Below, piece by piece: positions 27,279 through 37,497 of a DNA stretch of 64,000 nt. The notes under the pieces were generated by a model that worked only from the letters and a program-made list of their open reading frames with translations, was not told the DNA's origin and did not search any database. The stretch spans positions 124,001 to 188,000 of the forward strand of contig NZ_JANZYP010000007.1 of assembly GCF_025506355.1 (NCBI RefSeq), given 5' to 3'. A program made the position numbers and the translations under genes. How positions within the stretch are numbered: position 1 is the stretch's first letter; every line of letters begins with the position of its first letter. The stretch comes from Sphaerisporangium corydalis (GTDB lineage: Bacteria > Actinomycetota > Actinomycetes > Streptosporangiales > Streptosporangiaceae).

Positions 27279-27292
27279 TACCCTCGTCCCCG
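27279..27292 (+). promoter_or_regulatory. ribF promoter, -10 box with a possible leaderless start
   Basis: TACCCT at 27279-27284 lies seven bases before an in-frame GTG at 27292. The transcript would begin at or near that codon. Confidence 0.5.
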
Positions 27293-27360
27293 TGCGGAGA
27301 AATCCCCTTCGCATGGCAGGCTTGGGTGAGCGCGACCATCAGCACAGGAACGAGGTCGAG

Positions 27361-28308
27361 GTGCAGGGCTGGCACGGACTCGACGACGTGCCCTCGGACT
27401 GGGGCAGGTCTGTCATCACGATCGGGGTCTTCGACGGTGTGCACAAAGGCCATCAGCGCATGGTCCAGCGTGCCGTCGCGATGGCGGCGGAGCTGGGCCT
27501 TCCCTCCGTAGTGATCACTTTCGACCCTCATCCGGAAGAGGTGGTCAGGCCGGGGACCCATCCCTCCCGGCTGACCACGGCGCGCCACCGCACCGACCTG
27601 CTGGGCCTGCTGGGCGTGGACGCCGTGTGCGTGCTGCCGTTCACGCTGGAGTTCTCGCACATGACCCCCGACGAATTCGTCCAGGCGGTGCTGGTCGACC
27701 GGCTGCACGCCGCCGGGGTCGTCGTGGGGGAGAACTTCCGGTTCGGCCACAAGGCCGCGGGCGATCTGGAGACGCTGCGCCAGCTCGGCGAGAAGTACGA
27801 CTTCGTGGCCGAGGGGGTCCCCCTGGTGAGCGACGGGGAGGCGATCTCCTCCAGCCAGATCAGGGAGAGGCTCTCCTCGGGCGACGTCGGCGCGGCGGCG
27901 GCGGCGCTCGGCCGCCCGCACCGCGTGGAGGGCGTGGTCGTCCGGGGCCACCAGCGCGGCCGGGAGCTCGGCTTCCCCACGGCCAACGTCGAATCGCCCC
28001 CGTTCACCGCCATCCCCGCCGACGGCGTCTACGCCGGCTGGCTGGAGTGCGCGCAGTCCCCCTCGCCCTACGAGGGGCAGCGGTGGCCCGCGGCGATCTC
28101 CATCGGCACCAACCCGACCTTCGAGGGCGTCGAGCGCACCGTGGAGGCCTACGCCCTGGACCGGGATGATCTCGACCTCTACGGCGCCCATGTCGTCGTC
28201 GATTTCGCCGTGCGGCTGCGCGACACGCTGAAGTTCGACTCGATCGACTCCCTGATCCTGCAGATGCGCCATGACGTGGACGAGGCCCGGCGGCTGACCG
28301 GCGGCTGA
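27361..28308 (+). CDS. ribF: Bifunctional riboflavin kinase / FAD synthetase
   Basis: The 315-residue enzyme makes FMN and FAD. The N-terminal FAD-synthetase part has VITIGVFDGVHKGHQ (about 17-31) and SSSQIRERL (about 160-170). The C-terminal riboflavin kinase has GRELGFPTANV, YAGWLE, SIGTNPTFEG and the VDFAVRLRD strand. I placed the start at GTG 27361, where the conserved WHGLDDVPSDWG begins and GAGGTCGAG precedes. A GTG at 27292 directly after a -10 box would add 23 residues by leaderless initiation. No FMN riboswitch is visible upstream. Confidence 0.9.
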   Translation: MQGWHGLDDVPSDWGRSVITIGVFDGVHKGHQRMVQRAVAMAAELGLPSVVITFDPHPEEVVRPGTHPSRLTTARHRTDLLGLLGVDAVCVLPFTLEFSHMTPDEFVQAVLVDRLHAAGVVVGENFRFGHKAAGDLETLRQLGEKYDFVAEGVPLVSDGEAISSSQIRERLSSGDVGAAAAALGRPHRVEGVVVRGHQRGRELGFPTANVESPPFTAIPADGVYAGWLECAQSPSPYEGQRWPAAISIGTNPTFEGVERTVEAYALDRDDLDLYGAHVVVDFAVRLRDTLKFDSIDSLILQMRHDVDEARRLTGG

Positions 28309-28505
28309 CCGGCCCACGGGGGCGCCGTCCAGGGCTCGCGGGAGGCGGCGGGCACCGAGGTGTCCGCGGCGATGGTAGCCTGACGTGTCGGCTCGGTTTC
28401 GGCGCGCTGCGCGCTGCCCGCCGACCGGTTACGGCGACTGTAGGCACACACGGTCGTTCGTGAACAATCATCTGGCGTGTGCCCGTAGATAGTCGAAGGA
28501 GAGCC

Positions 28506-28775
28506 TTGTCGCTCGACACCGCCGCTAAGAAGCAGATCATCGGGGAGTACGGGACCGGAGACGGTGACACCGGGTCCCCCGAGGTGCAGATCGCACTGCT
28601 GAGCAAGCGCATCAGCGAGCTCACCGAGCACCTCAAGACCCACAAGCACGACCACCACAGCCGCCGTGGGCTGCTGCTGCTGGTCGGCCGCCGCCGGCGG
28701 CTCCTGAAGTACCTGATGAGCAAGGACATCACGCGCTACCGAACCCTCATCGAGCGGCTCGGCCTGCGCCGATAG
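28506..28775 (+). CDS. rpsO: Small ribosomal subunit protein uS15
   Basis: The 89-residue protein is a standard uS15 ([56 protein letters not shown]), which binds the 16S rRNA central domain. It starts at a TTG with AAGGAG five bases upstream; the longer in-frame GTG-initiated frame from 28479 is not conserved. It is followed by a hairpin and then by pnp, the usual rpsO-pnp order. The transcript is probably processed between them. Confidence 0.97.
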   Translation: MSLDTAAKKQIIGEYGTGDGDTGSPEVQIALLSKRISELTEHLKTHKHDHHSRRGLLLLVGRRRRLLKYLMSKDITRYRTLIERLGLRR

Positions 28776-28782
28776 TGTGGAG

Positions 28783-28805
28783 GGGAGCGGCATCGCGCCG
28801 CTCCC
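28783..28805 (+). terminator. Hairpin after rpsO
   Basis: GGGAGCGGC pairs with GCCGCTCCC around a 5-base loop, followed by TCTCTCG. It starts seven bases after the rpsO stop. Confidence 0.65.
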
Positions 28806-29194
28806 TCTCTCGTATCAGGGCAAAGGCCTCCCTGGTATGGAGGAACCCGGTCGGCGCGTCGTAGCGCGGCGCGCCATCGCTTCAGCAGACTGGCCCTTGT
28901 ACCACCACAACTGAACAGCCGAGAAAGTGCCCCGCGTCCGCACAGCACAGCACAACGCGCGTTCCCGTGAACGCCTGCGGGCCGGTCCTCGGTAGTGGCT
29001 TCCGGATGTCGACGGCGACCAACGCCGTACAGCCCGGGTGCTTCGATCGAAGACCGGCGCTGCACATGACGGGGAGCCGGCATAACGGAGCAAGGCACGA
29101 GCGAGCCGACCGCGACGATACCGGTCGGCCGGCGCGTGCCTGAGCGAGTGCGACCACAGCACGGACGCGGGCGACCGACCCAAGGAGGTCCCCC
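28806..29194 (+). promoter_or_regulatory. Long structured pnp leader without a gene
   Basis: These 389 bases encode no supportable protein. I see stem-loops at 28813-28837 (TATCAGGG with CCCTGGTA), 28853-28875 (GGCGCG with CGCGCC) and 29105-29129 (perfect 8-bp GCCGACCG with CGGTCGGC). In other bacteria pnp is autoregulated through RNase III cleavage of a leader hairpin. The last stem, 66 bases before pnp, is a candidate here. Confidence 0.45.
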
Positions 29195-31525
29195 GTGGAG
29201 GGTGTCCACAGCACGGAAGCCGTTATCGACAACGGCTCGTTCGGTACGCGTACCATCCGGTTCGAGACCGGGAGGCTCGCGCGCCAGGCGGCGGGAAGCT
29301 CCGTCGTCTACCTCGACGACGAGACGATGATCCTGTCCGCCACCACCGCTTCGAAGCATCCCAAGGAGAGCCTGGACTTCTTCCCGCTCACCGTGGACGT
29401 GGAGGAGCGGATGTACGCCGCGGGCCGGATCCCCGGCTCGTTCTTCCGCCGTGAGGGACGGCCGTCCGAGGACGCCATCCTCACCTGCCGCCTGATCGAC
29501 CGCCCGCTGCGCCCGTCCTTCGTCAAGGGCCTGCGCAACGAGATCCAGGTCGTGGCGACGATCATGGCGCTCAACCCCGACCACCTGTACGACGTGGTGG
29601 CCATCAACGCGGCGAGCCTGTCGACCCAGCTCGCCGGCCTGCCCTTCTCGGGCCCGATCGGCGGCGTCCGCGTCGCGCTGATCAACGGCCAGTGGGTGGG
29701 CTTCCCGACCCACTCCGAGCTGGAGGGGGCGACCTTCGACATGGTCGTCGCCGGGCGGGTCCTCGAGGACGGCGACGTCGCGATCATGATGGTCGAGGCC
29801 GAGTCGACCCGCGACACGCTCAAGCTCGTCGCCGACGGGGCGGTCGCCCCGACCGAGGAGACCGTGGCCGAGGGCCTTGAGGCGGCGAAGCCGTTCATCA
29901 AGGTGCTCGTCGAGGCGCAGAACAAGATCGCCCAGGTCGCCGCCAAGGAGACCGCCGCGTTCCCGATCTTCCTGGACTACCAGGAGGACGTCTTCGAGGC
30001 GGTCGGCGGCGCGGTCAAGAGCGAGCTGGCCTCGGCGCTGACGATCGCGGGCAAGAAGGAGCGCGAGGTCGAGCTCGACCGGGTCAAGGCCCTGGCGCTG
30101 GAGAAGCTGGGCGCCGACCTGGAGGGCCGCGAGAAGGAGATCTCCGCCGCCTTCCGCTCGCTCACCAAGAAGCTGATGCGCGAGCGCGTGATCAGCGAGG
30201 GCATCCGCATCGACGGCCGAGGCACCAAGGACATCCGGCAGCTCAGCGCCGAGGTCCACGTGGTCCCGAGGGTCCACGGGTCGGCCCTGTTCGAGCGCGG
30301 CGAGACCCAGATCATGGGCATCACCACGCTGAACATGCTCCGCATGGAGCAGATGATCGACACGCTGAACCCCGAGCGCACCAAGCGCTACATGCACAAC
30401 TACAACTTCCCGCCCTACTCCACCGGTGAGACCGGCCGCGTGGGCTCGCCCAAGCGCCGCGAGATCGGCCACGGCGCGCTCGCCGAGCGGGCGCTCCTGC
30501 CGGTGCTGCCGACCCGCGAGGAGTTCCCGTACGCCATCCGCCAGGTGTCGGAGGCGCTCGGGTCCAACGGCTCGACGAGCATGGGCTCGGTCTGCGCCTC
30601 GACCATGGCGCTCCTCGACGCGGGTGTCCCGCTCAAGGAGATGGTCGCTGGCATCGCGATGGGCCTCATCGGCGAGGGCGGCCAGTTCGTCACGCTGACC
30701 GACATCCTCGGTGCCGAGGACGCCATGGGCGACATGGACTTCAAGGTCGCCGGCACCCGTGACGTCATCACGGCCCTGCAGCTCGACACCAAGCTCGACG
30801 GCATCCCGGCGACGGTCCTGGCCGGCGCGCTCAAGCAGGCCAAGGCCGCCCGTCTGGCGATCCTCGACGTGATGCAGGAGGCGATCGACTCCCCGGCGGA
30901 GATGAACCCGACCGCGCCGCGCATCATCACGATCAAGGTCCCGGTCGACAAGATCGGCGAGGTCATCGGCCCCAAGGGCAAGATGATCAACCAGATCCAG
31001 GACGACACCGGCGCCGAGATCACCATCGAGGACGACGGCACGATCTACATCGGCGCGACCGACGGCCCGTCGGCCGAGGCCGCGCGGACCACGATCAACG
31101 CGATCGCCAACCCGCACATGCCCGAGATCGGGGAGCGCTACCTCGGCACGGTCGTCAAGATCGCCGCCTTCGGCGCGTTCGTCAGCCTGCTGCCCGGCAA
31201 GGACGGCCTGCTGCACGTCTCCCAGATCCGCAAGCTGCACGGCGGCAAGCGCATCGAGAACGTCGAGGACGTCATGAACGTCGGCGACAAGATCCAGGTG
31301 GAGATCGCCGAGATCGACTCGCGCGGCAAGCTGTCCCTGGTCCCCGTCGAGGTCATCGAGAAGGACGCGTCGGTCAAGCCCGACGACGGCCCGGACGACG
31401 ACGACGCGCCCCGCGCGGAGGCCGAGCCCCGCGAGGAGCGTGGCGGCGACCGCGGCGGCGAGCGCAACGGCGACCGGCCGCGCCGCTCGCGCACCCGCGG
31501 CGGACGGGACGACCGCAACTCGTGA
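29195..31525 (+). CDS. pnp: Polynucleotide phosphorylase
   Basis: The 776-residue exoribonuclease degrades RNA with phosphate. Two RNase PH domains (about 10-145 and 335-550) flank an all-helical segment. The second holds the [25 protein letters not shown] phosphate region and the [13 protein letters not shown] metal site. KH (about 590-650, [13 protein letters not shown]) and S1 (about 655-725, [30 protein letters not shown]) domains bind RNA. The tail is an acidic/Arg-rich extension suited to protein or RNA contacts. The GTG has AAGGAGG eight bases upstream. Its last four bases overlap the M16 protease start. Confidence 0.97.
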   Translation: MEGVHSTEAVIDNGSFGTRTIRFETGRLARQAAGSSVVYLDDETMILSATTASKHPKESLDFFPLTVDVEERMYAAGRIPGSFFRREGRPSEDAILTCRLIDRPLRPSFVKGLRNEIQVVATIMALNPDHLYDVVAINAASLSTQLAGLPFSGPIGGVRVALINGQWVGFPTHSELEGATFDMVVAGRVLEDGDVAIMMVEAESTRDTLKLVADGAVAPTEETVAEGLEAAKPFIKVLVEAQNKIAQVAAKETAAFPIFLDYQEDVFEAVGGAVKSELASALTIAGKKEREVELDRVKALALEKLGADLEGREKEISAAFRSLTKKLMRERVISEGIRIDGRGTKDIRQLSAEVHVVPRVHGSALFERGETQIMGITTLNMLRMEQMIDTLNPERTKRYMHNYNFPPYSTGETGRVGSPKRREIGHGALAERALLPVLPTREEFPYAIRQVSEALGSNGSTSMGSVCASTMALLDAGVPLKEMVAGIAMGLIGEGGQFVTLTDILGAEDAMGDMDFKVAGTRDVITALQLDTKLDGIPATVLAGALKQAKAARLAILDVMQEAIDSPAEMNPTAPRIITIKVPVDKIGEVIGPKGKMINQIQDDTGAEITIEDDGTIYIGATDGPSAEAARTTINAIANPHMPEIGERYLGTVVKIAAFGAFVSLLPGKDGLLHVSQIRKLHGGKRIENVEDVMNVGDKIQVEIAEIDSRGKLSLVPVEVIEKDASVKPDDGPDDDDAPRAEAEPREERGGDRGGERNGDRPRRSRTRGGRDDRNS

Positions 31526-32832
31526 CGACCACCACTCTGCACCCCGGCAAGGACGGTGCCGGGGTCGTGCAGCGCACCGTCCTTCCCGGTGGGCTCCGGG
31601 TGGTCACCGAGACCATGCCGACCGTGCGATCAGTCGCGGTCGGCATGTGGGTCGGCATCGGGTCGCGTGACGAGGCCTCCGAGCACACGGGGGCCACCCA
31701 CTTCCTGGAACACCTTCTGTTCAAGGGCACTCCCACCCGCGACGCGCTGGAGATCTCCGCCGCGATCGAGGGCATCGGCGGCGAGATCAACGCCTTCACC
31801 GCCAAGGAGTACACCTGCTACTACGCGCGGGTCCTCGACGAGGACCTGCCGCTGGCCATCGACGTGCTGGCCGACGTGGTGACCTCTTCCCTGGTCACCG
31901 CCGAGGACGTCGAGTCCGAGCGGGGCGTGATCCTGGAAGAGATCGCCATGCACGACGACGACCCGTCGGACGTCGTGCACGAGCAGTTCTCCGCCGAGCT
32001 GTACGGCGACACCCCCATCGGGCGCCCCATCCTGGGCTCGGTGGAGTCGATCAACAGGCTGTCCCGTGAGCGCATCGCGGAGTACTACCAGAGCTACTAC
32101 CAGCCCCCGCACACCGTGATCTCGGTGAGCGGGAACGTCACCCACGAACGGGTGGTCGAGCTGGTGGCGGCGGCCTACCAGCGGGCGGGCGCGCTCGGCG
32201 GCGACGCCGCGCCGGCCCTCCCGCGCCTGTCGGGCCCCGGCGCGTCGCCGCGCTCGGGGGTGCGGGTGGTCGACCGGCCGACCGAGCAGGCCAACCTGGT
32301 CCTCGGCACGACCGCGTTCTCGCGCACCGACGACCGGCGCTTCGCCCTGGGCGTGCTGAACGCCGCCCTGGGCGGGGGCATGTCGTCCCGGCTCTTCCAG
32401 GAGATCCGGGAGAAGCGCGGCCTGGCGTACTCCGCCTACAGCTACACGGCGCAGTACGCCGACACCGGCCAGTTCGGCATCTACGTCGGGTGCCTGCCCG
32501 CCAAGGTCGACGACGTCCTGAAGATCTGCCGCGAGGAGATCGCCAGGGTCGTCGCCGAGAGCATCTCCGAGGAGGAGATCGGCCGGGGCAAGGGCCAGAT
32601 GCGCGGCGGGCTCGTGCTGGGCCTTGAGGACACCGGTTCGCGCATGTCGCGCATCGGCAAGAGCGAACTGGTGTACGACACGCTGATGCCCGTCGACGAG
32701 GTGCTCGCGCGCATCGACGCCGTCACCCCCGACGAGATCGACGCCGTCGCCCAGGAGATCCTTTCGCAGCCCATGACGCTGGCCGTCATCGGGCCGTACG
32801 GCGACAAGGACTTCAGCGCGTTCGTCGCCTGA
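31522..32832 (+). CDS. M16-family zinc metalloprotease, processing-peptidase-like
   Basis: The 436-residue protein has the inverted zinc motif HFLEH (about 60-64) with the downstream Glu in the [11 protein letters not shown] helix (about 135-145). The C-terminal M16 half has [20 protein letters not shown]. It is related to mitochondrial processing peptidase and to PqqL-type enzymes. In actinomycetes it is always downstream of pnp and its substrate is unknown. No signal peptide is seen. Its GTG overlaps the pnp stop by four bases, so the two are co-translated. Confidence 0.9.
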   Translation: MTTTTLHPGKDGAGVVQRTVLPGGLRVVTETMPTVRSVAVGMWVGIGSRDEASEHTGATHFLEHLLFKGTPTRDALEISAAIEGIGGEINAFTAKEYTCYYARVLDEDLPLAIDVLADVVTSSLVTAEDVESERGVILEEIAMHDDDPSDVVHEQFSAELYGDTPIGRPILGSVESINRLSRERIAEYYQSYYQPPHTVISVSGNVTHERVVELVAAAYQRAGALGGDAAPALPRLSGPGASPRSGVRVVDRPTEQANLVLGTTAFSRTDDRRFALGVLNAALGGGMSSRLFQEIREKRGLAYSAYSYTAQYADTGQFGIYVGCLPAKVDDVLKICREEIARVVAESISEEEIGRGKGQMRGGLVLGLEDTGSRMSRIGKSELVYDTLMPVDEVLARIDAVTPDEIDAVAQEILSQPMTLAVIGPYGDKDFSAFVA

Positions 32833-33636
<804 letters not shown>

Positions 33637-33732
33637 GGCGGTCACAGGGCCCGGACGGGGAGAAACGGCCGTACACGGGCGCGGGAGGGCATCCAGGGAG
33701 CCCTCCGTGCGACCTGGACCCGGCGGAGGCCG

Positions 33733-34605
33733 CTACAGCGCCAGGCCGATGGTGAACAGCAGGCCGAAGGCGAGCTGGAGCCGGCCCGTCTGCTGCAGGG
33801 TGGCGATCAGCGCGCGCCCGGTCCGCCCGCCATGCACCGCCCTGACCGGGGCCAGCGCGAGCGGCAGCGCCAGCAGGGCCAGCGCGGCGAACGGCCGCCC
33901 GGAGAAGGCCGGCACCAGGGCGACGGCGAACGGCAGCAGCAGGCACGCGTTGTAGAGCAGGCGGGTGCGGGTGTCGCCGAGCACGACCGCGAGGGTGCGC
34001 TTGCCCAGCGGGCCGTCCGTCGCGATGTCGCGCAGGTTGTTCACCACCAGGAGCGCGCAGGCCAGCAGCCCGACCGGTACGGCCGCCACCCAGACCGGCC
34101 ACGGCAGGCGCTCGAGCTGGACGTAGGTGGTGCCGGCGACCGCCACCAGGCCGAAGAAGACGAAGACCGAGATCTCGCCGAAGGCGCGGTAGCCGTACGG
34201 GCGCGAGCCCCCGGTGTAGAACCACGCGGCGGCGATGGCGAGCGCCCCGACGATCAGCAGCCACCACGCGCGGGTGACCACCACCAGGACCAGGCCCGCG
34301 ACCGCGGCCGCCAGGAAGCACCCGAGCGCGGCGGCCAGCACCGACCGGGGGGAGGCGACCCGCGAGCCGACCAGCCGGAGCGGGCCGACGCGTACCTCGT
34401 CGGTGCCGCGCACGCCGTCGCTGTAGTCGTTGGCGTAGTTCACGCCCACCTGGAGGACCAGGGCGACGAACAGGGCCAGCAGGGCGCGCCACCAGACCGC
34501 GCCGTCGTAGGCGAAGGCCAGGCCCGTGCCGACGGCCACGGGCACCACCGCCGCGGGAAGGGTGCGGGGCCGTGCTCCCGCGAGCCACTGAGCGGGTGTC
34601 GCCAA
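33733..34605 (-). CDS. menA: 1,4-Dihydroxy-2-naphthoate polyprenyltransferase
   Basis: The 290-residue integral membrane protein (about eight helices) attaches the polyprenyl chain to dihydroxynaphthoate in menaquinone synthesis. The first Asp-rich motif is NYANDYSDGVRG (about 56-67). The second is NNLRDIATD (about 190-198). I placed the start at a TTG with AGAGGGA before it, because MATPAQWLAGARPRTLPA is the usual N-terminus. The open frame extends 21 codons further. It converges with dapB. Confidence 0.92.
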   Translation of the reverse strand: MATPAQWLAGARPRTLPAAVVPVAVGTGLAFAYDGAVWWRALLALFVALVLQVGVNYANDYSDGVRGTDEVRVGPLRLVGSRVASPRSVLAAALGCFLAAAVAGLVLVVVTRAWWLLIVGALAIAAAWFYTGGSRPYGYRAFGEISVFVFFGLVAVAGTTYVQLERLPWPVWVAAVPVGLLACALLVVNNLRDIATDGPLGKRTLAVVLGDTRTRLLYNACLLLPFAVALVPAFSGRPFAALALLALPLALAPVRAVHGGRTGRALIATLQQTGRLQLAFGLLFTIGLAL

Positions 34606-34730
34606 CGTAGTCCCTCTTCGATCACATCGATCCGGACCCGGGCCTGCCTCGCGGGGGTTCTCCTTCACGGGGCGGCCTGGGAAGTGCGCGTTACGCAGGG
34701 TATTTCATGGCGGATCCCAGGCTCACGGGT

Positions 34731-34806
34731 GGTGCCCCGAACCGGCGGATCAGGTGCCCCGGACGAGCGGGCGGGAATGCCCGGCCCAGGGATCACGTGC
34801 CCCGGA
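34731..34806. repeat. Three short related direct repeats
   Basis: GTGCCCCGRA occurs at 34732, 34755 and 34798. Two copies are preceded by GGATCA(G/C), giving a 17-bp repeat with one mismatch (34747-34763 and 34790-34806). They lie between menA and the GNAT gene, in a 209-base stretch without other features. Confidence 0.4.
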
Positions 34807-34814
34807 GGGGCGGA

Positions 34815-35399
34815 TCAGCTGATGTCGGTGGTGAGCCGGATCATGCGGACGGGGCGGTCCATGTCCAGGACGCGCTCGGCCTCGTCGGGGCCCCAGCCGG
34901 CGGAGGTGAGGAAGCCGATCATCGGCTTGTCGTCCGCGAAGGCCCACGTGACGACGGTGGCGACGCCGTCCTCGCGCAGGTGGTCCACGGTGGCGTTCAG
35001 CAGGCGGCTGCCGTGTCCCCTGCGGACGTGGTCGGGGTCGACCAGCAGGGTGAGCAGCTCGGCGGTGGTGTCGGGGTCGAGGTCGGGGTCCTCGGCGGGG
35101 GCGTGGGAGGCCATGCCGACCACGCGCTGGCCGCCCGGCTCGCCGTGGCCGCTCGCCAGCGAGGCCAGGGCGTCCTCGGTCTCGACGGCGACCAGGAGGC
35201 GGTGGCGCCGGGTGGGCGGGGCCACGACGGCCTCCTCCCACTGGTGGCTCCACATCTCCTCGGCCGACGGGCCGGTCATCTGGTCGAGCTGCCCCTCGGG
35301 CAGGACGTCGCGGTAGGCGACGCGCCAGGCCCGGATCTGGGTGGACGTCACCGCCGGGACGTCCTCGCGTCGCGCGGCGCGTACCCCCACGTCTGCCAT
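34815..35399 (-). CDS. GNAT-family N-acetyltransferase
   Basis: The 194-residue protein begins MADVGVRAARREDVPAVTSTQIRAWRVAYRDVLPEG, which is the common N-terminus of actinomycete GNAT enzymes. The acetyl-CoA loop is in LTLLVDPDHVRRGHGSRLL (about 118-136, R-R-G-H-G-S). The C-terminal strand FLTSAGWGPDEAERVL is present. A purine run AAAGGAAAGGGG precedes the ATG, and TACGGT at 35427-35432 (minus strand) is a candidate -10 box 28 bases upstream. The substrate is unknown. Confidence 0.82.
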   Translation of the reverse strand: MADVGVRAARREDVPAVTSTQIRAWRVAYRDVLPEGQLDQMTGPSAEEMWSHQWEEAVVAPPTRRHRLLVAVETEDALASLASGHGEPGGQRVVGMASHAPAEDPDLDPDTTAELLTLLVDPDHVRRGHGSRLLNATVDHLREDGVATVVTWAFADDKPMIGFLTSAGWGPDEAERVLDMDRPVRMIRLTTDIS

Positions 35400-35475
35400 G
35401 TCGAGCGGCCCCTTTCCTTTGACACAACCGTATCGGGGTTCGCCCGCCGTGCAGGACGCGGATCCCTCGCCGTGG

Positions 35476-36012
35476 TCAGGAGGCCGGGGCGGGCGCCTGG
35501 CGCCGGGCGCGGTAGGCGCGGGTCTTGGTGCGGTTCCCGCAGACCCGCATCGAGCACCACGCCCGCGAGCGGTTCTTGGAGGCGTCGATGAACGCCCACT
35601 GGCAGGTGTCGCTCGCGCAGACCTTGAGCCGGTGCCAGCCGCCCCCGGCGCGCGCGTCCATGATCGCCTTGACCAGGAGCCCGAGCCCCCGGGTCGCGCC
35701 GGTGCCGAGCGGCTCGGCCTCGGGCGCGCCGCTCGCCAGGGTGACCCGCACCGGCAGCGCCGCCAGCGCGGCGTCCAGGTCGGCGACCGGGGCGGGAGCG
35801 GCCTCGTGGCCATGGCGCAGGACGGTCCGCAGCCCTTCGCGGAGGTGCACGGCGAGGGCCCAGTCGTCGTCCACGGCCCGGTCGGACCCGGAGATCAGCC
35901 CGCGTTCCCGCAGCCAGACGGCGAGCTCGGCGGGGGAGGCCAGCTCGTCGGTGTCGCCCTCGACGTCGTAGGTGTTCACGAAGTCGCGGAGCAGTTCCGC
36001 CGGCCCGTCCAT
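35476..36012 (-). CDS. CGNR zinc-finger (ABATE domain) regulator
   Basis: The 178-residue protein has an N-terminal ABATE domain (about 1-120, LLRDFVNTYDVEGDTDEL) and a C-terminal CGNR zinc finger: CASDTCQWAFIDASKNRSRAWCSMRVCGNRTK (about 132-163, four Cys). These proteins are probable stress-related transcription regulators; their ligand is unknown. The ATG lies eight bases after a TACAGT -10 box and has no ribosome binding site. It is followed on the same strand by the GNAT gene after 76 bases. Confidence 0.85.
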   Translation of the reverse strand: MDGPAELLRDFVNTYDVEGDTDELASPAELAVWLRERGLISGSDRAVDDDWALAVHLREGLRTVLRHGHEAAPAPVADLDAALAALPVRVTLASGAPEAEPLGTGATRGLGLLVKAIMDARAGGGWHRLKVCASDTCQWAFIDASKNRSRAWCSMRVCGNRTKTRAYRARRQAPAPAS

Positions 36013-36026
36013 GGCACACCACTGTA
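36012..36026 (-). promoter_or_regulatory. Leaderless promoter of the CGNR gene
   Basis: On the minus strand TACAGT (36026-36021) lies eight bases before the ATG at 36012, and no ribosome binding site intervenes. Confidence 0.5.
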
Positions 36027-36070
36027 GGGGATTTGGCGGTTGCCACCGGAATCGGCGCCGGGCGCGACCG

Positions 36071-37483
36071 CTAGGACGAGCGTGCGGCGAGGTGGGCGTC
36101 CAGGGCCGTGCCCAGGCGGCGGACGCCCTCGCCCAGCTCGGTGACGTGTGCCGCCGCGATGTGGGTGATCCGGATGTGCGGGGACGGCTGCTCGGCGGGG
36201 TGGTACATCGCCCCCGGGCTCACCAGCGCCCCCGCGCGCTGGGCGCTCTCCACCAGCGCGGTCTCGTCCACCTCGCGCGGCAGGCGGGCCCACAGGTGCA
36301 CGCCGCCCTCGGGGACCGGCCACACCTCCGCCGCCGGGAGGTGGCGGGCCAGCGCGGCGGCCAGCGCCGCCCGCCGCAGCCTCAGCTCGGCCGCCACCGA
36401 CGCCACATGGCGCCGCCAGCCCGGCGAGCCGAGGAACTCCAGCGCCGTCTCCTGCAGCGGGCGGGCCACGAAGAACGACTCCACCAGTTGCCCCGCGCGC
36501 AGCCGCCGCGCCGCGGGACCCCGGGCGATCACCGCCGCCACCCGCACGCTCGGCGCCGTGATCTTGCTGAGCGAGTTGATGTGGACGACCGTGCCATGGG
36601 TGTCCAGGGTGATCAGCGAGGGCGGCACGGGCCCGGTGGTGAGGTAGCGCGCGTAGTCGTCCTCGATCACGAAGGCGCCCGCCGCCCTGGCGATGGCCAG
36701 GACCTGCTCCCTGCGCCCGGGCGAGAGCACGGCGCCGGTCGGGTTGTGCAGGGTCGGCTGGCAGTAGAACACCCGCGCGCCCGTGACGGCGAACGCCTCG
36801 GCCAGCAGCTCGGGCCGCACCCCGTCCCGGTCCACGGGCACCGCCACCGCGCGCAGGCCGGCGGCGCGGGCGGCCGCGAGCGCACCGGGGTAGGTCGGGG
36901 TCTCCACCAGCATCGGCGCCCCCGGCCCCGCCAGGGCGCGGAAGGCGAGGGTCAGGGCGGCCTGGCCGCCGCTGACGATCAGGACGTCCGCCAGGGTGAC
37001 GCCGCCGCCGACCTCGGTGGCGAACCAGCGCCGCAGCTCGGTGACGCCGCTCAGGGGCGGGAGCGCCCACGCGTCCGGGCGGCGCACGGCGCGGGTGGCG
37101 GCGGCGGTGAGGGCCCTGGACGGCCGCAGGCCCGGGTGGAGGTACCCGCCGGTGAGGGGGATGACCCCGTCGGGCGGCGGGGTGAGCAGCCCGCTGACGG
37201 CCGAGTCGTCCACCGACCTGTCGCCGAGGGACACGGTCTGCCAGGACAGGTCGAGGGTGTCTCCGGGGGCGGGGGTGTCGGCGACGAAGGCCCCGCTTCC
37301 GGGGCGGGTGACGACCCTGCCCTCGGCGGCGAGGGTGGCCAGCGCCCGGGACACGGTGACCGGGCTCACGCCGTGCCGCCTCATCAGCTCGCGGCTGGAG
37401 GGGAGGCGGTCGCCGGGCCGGAGCCTGCCGGTCTCCTCCCTGAGCAGAGCGGCGACCCGGACGATACTGCTATCGTCGTTCAT
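36071..37483 (-). CDS. MocR-type regulator (GntR helix-turn-helix fused to a PLP aminotransferase domain)
   Basis: The 470-residue protein has a winged helix-turn-helix at about 10-70 (LRPGDRLPSSRELMRRHGVSPVTVSRALATLAAEGRV) followed by a fold-type I aminotransferase domain. The PLP site includes SGGQAALTLAFRAL, NPTGAVLSPGRR, EDDYARYL and the Schiff-base lysine in INSLSKITAPSVRVA (about 325). MocR proteins use PLP or aminated products as signals. The ATG lies eight bases after a TATTCT -10 box. Its start codon overlaps that of the divergent EamA exporter, which is the likely target. Confidence 0.88.
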   Translation of the reverse strand: MNDDSSIVRVAALLREETGRLRPGDRLPSSRELMRRHGVSPVTVSRALATLAAEGRVVTRPGSGAFVADTPAPGDTLDLSWQTVSLGDRSVDDSAVSGLLTPPPDGVIPLTGGYLHPGLRPSRALTAAATRAVRRPDAWALPPLSGVTELRRWFATEVGGGVTLADVLIVSGGQAALTLAFRALAGPGAPMLVETPTYPGALAAARAAGLRAVAVPVDRDGVRPELLAEAFAVTGARVFYCQPTLHNPTGAVLSPGRREQVLAIARAAGAFVIEDDYARYLTTGPVPPSLITLDTHGTVVHINSLSKITAPSVRVAAVIARGPAARRLRAGQLVESFFVARPLQETALEFLGSPGWRRHVASVAAELRLRRAALAAALARHLPAAEVWPVPEGGVHLWARLPREVDETALVESAQRAGALVSPGAMYHPAEQPSPHIRITHIAAAHVTELGEGVRRLGTALDAHLAARSS

Positions 37484-37497
37484 GAGAGTTGAGAATA
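37461..37497. promoter_or_regulatory. Overlapping divergent promoters with an inverted repeat operator
   Basis: ACGATA-CTGC-TATCGT (37461-37476) is a perfect 6+6 inverted repeat and also contains a TANNNT box for the rightward gene. AGAATA at 37492-37497 is TATTCT for mocR on the other strand. Both start codons lie in CATG at 37481-37484. Confidence 0.6.

Noticed and set aside
27084-27360. FMN riboswitch before ribF
   Set aside because: The conserved RFN core sequences are missing; the region is just G-rich.
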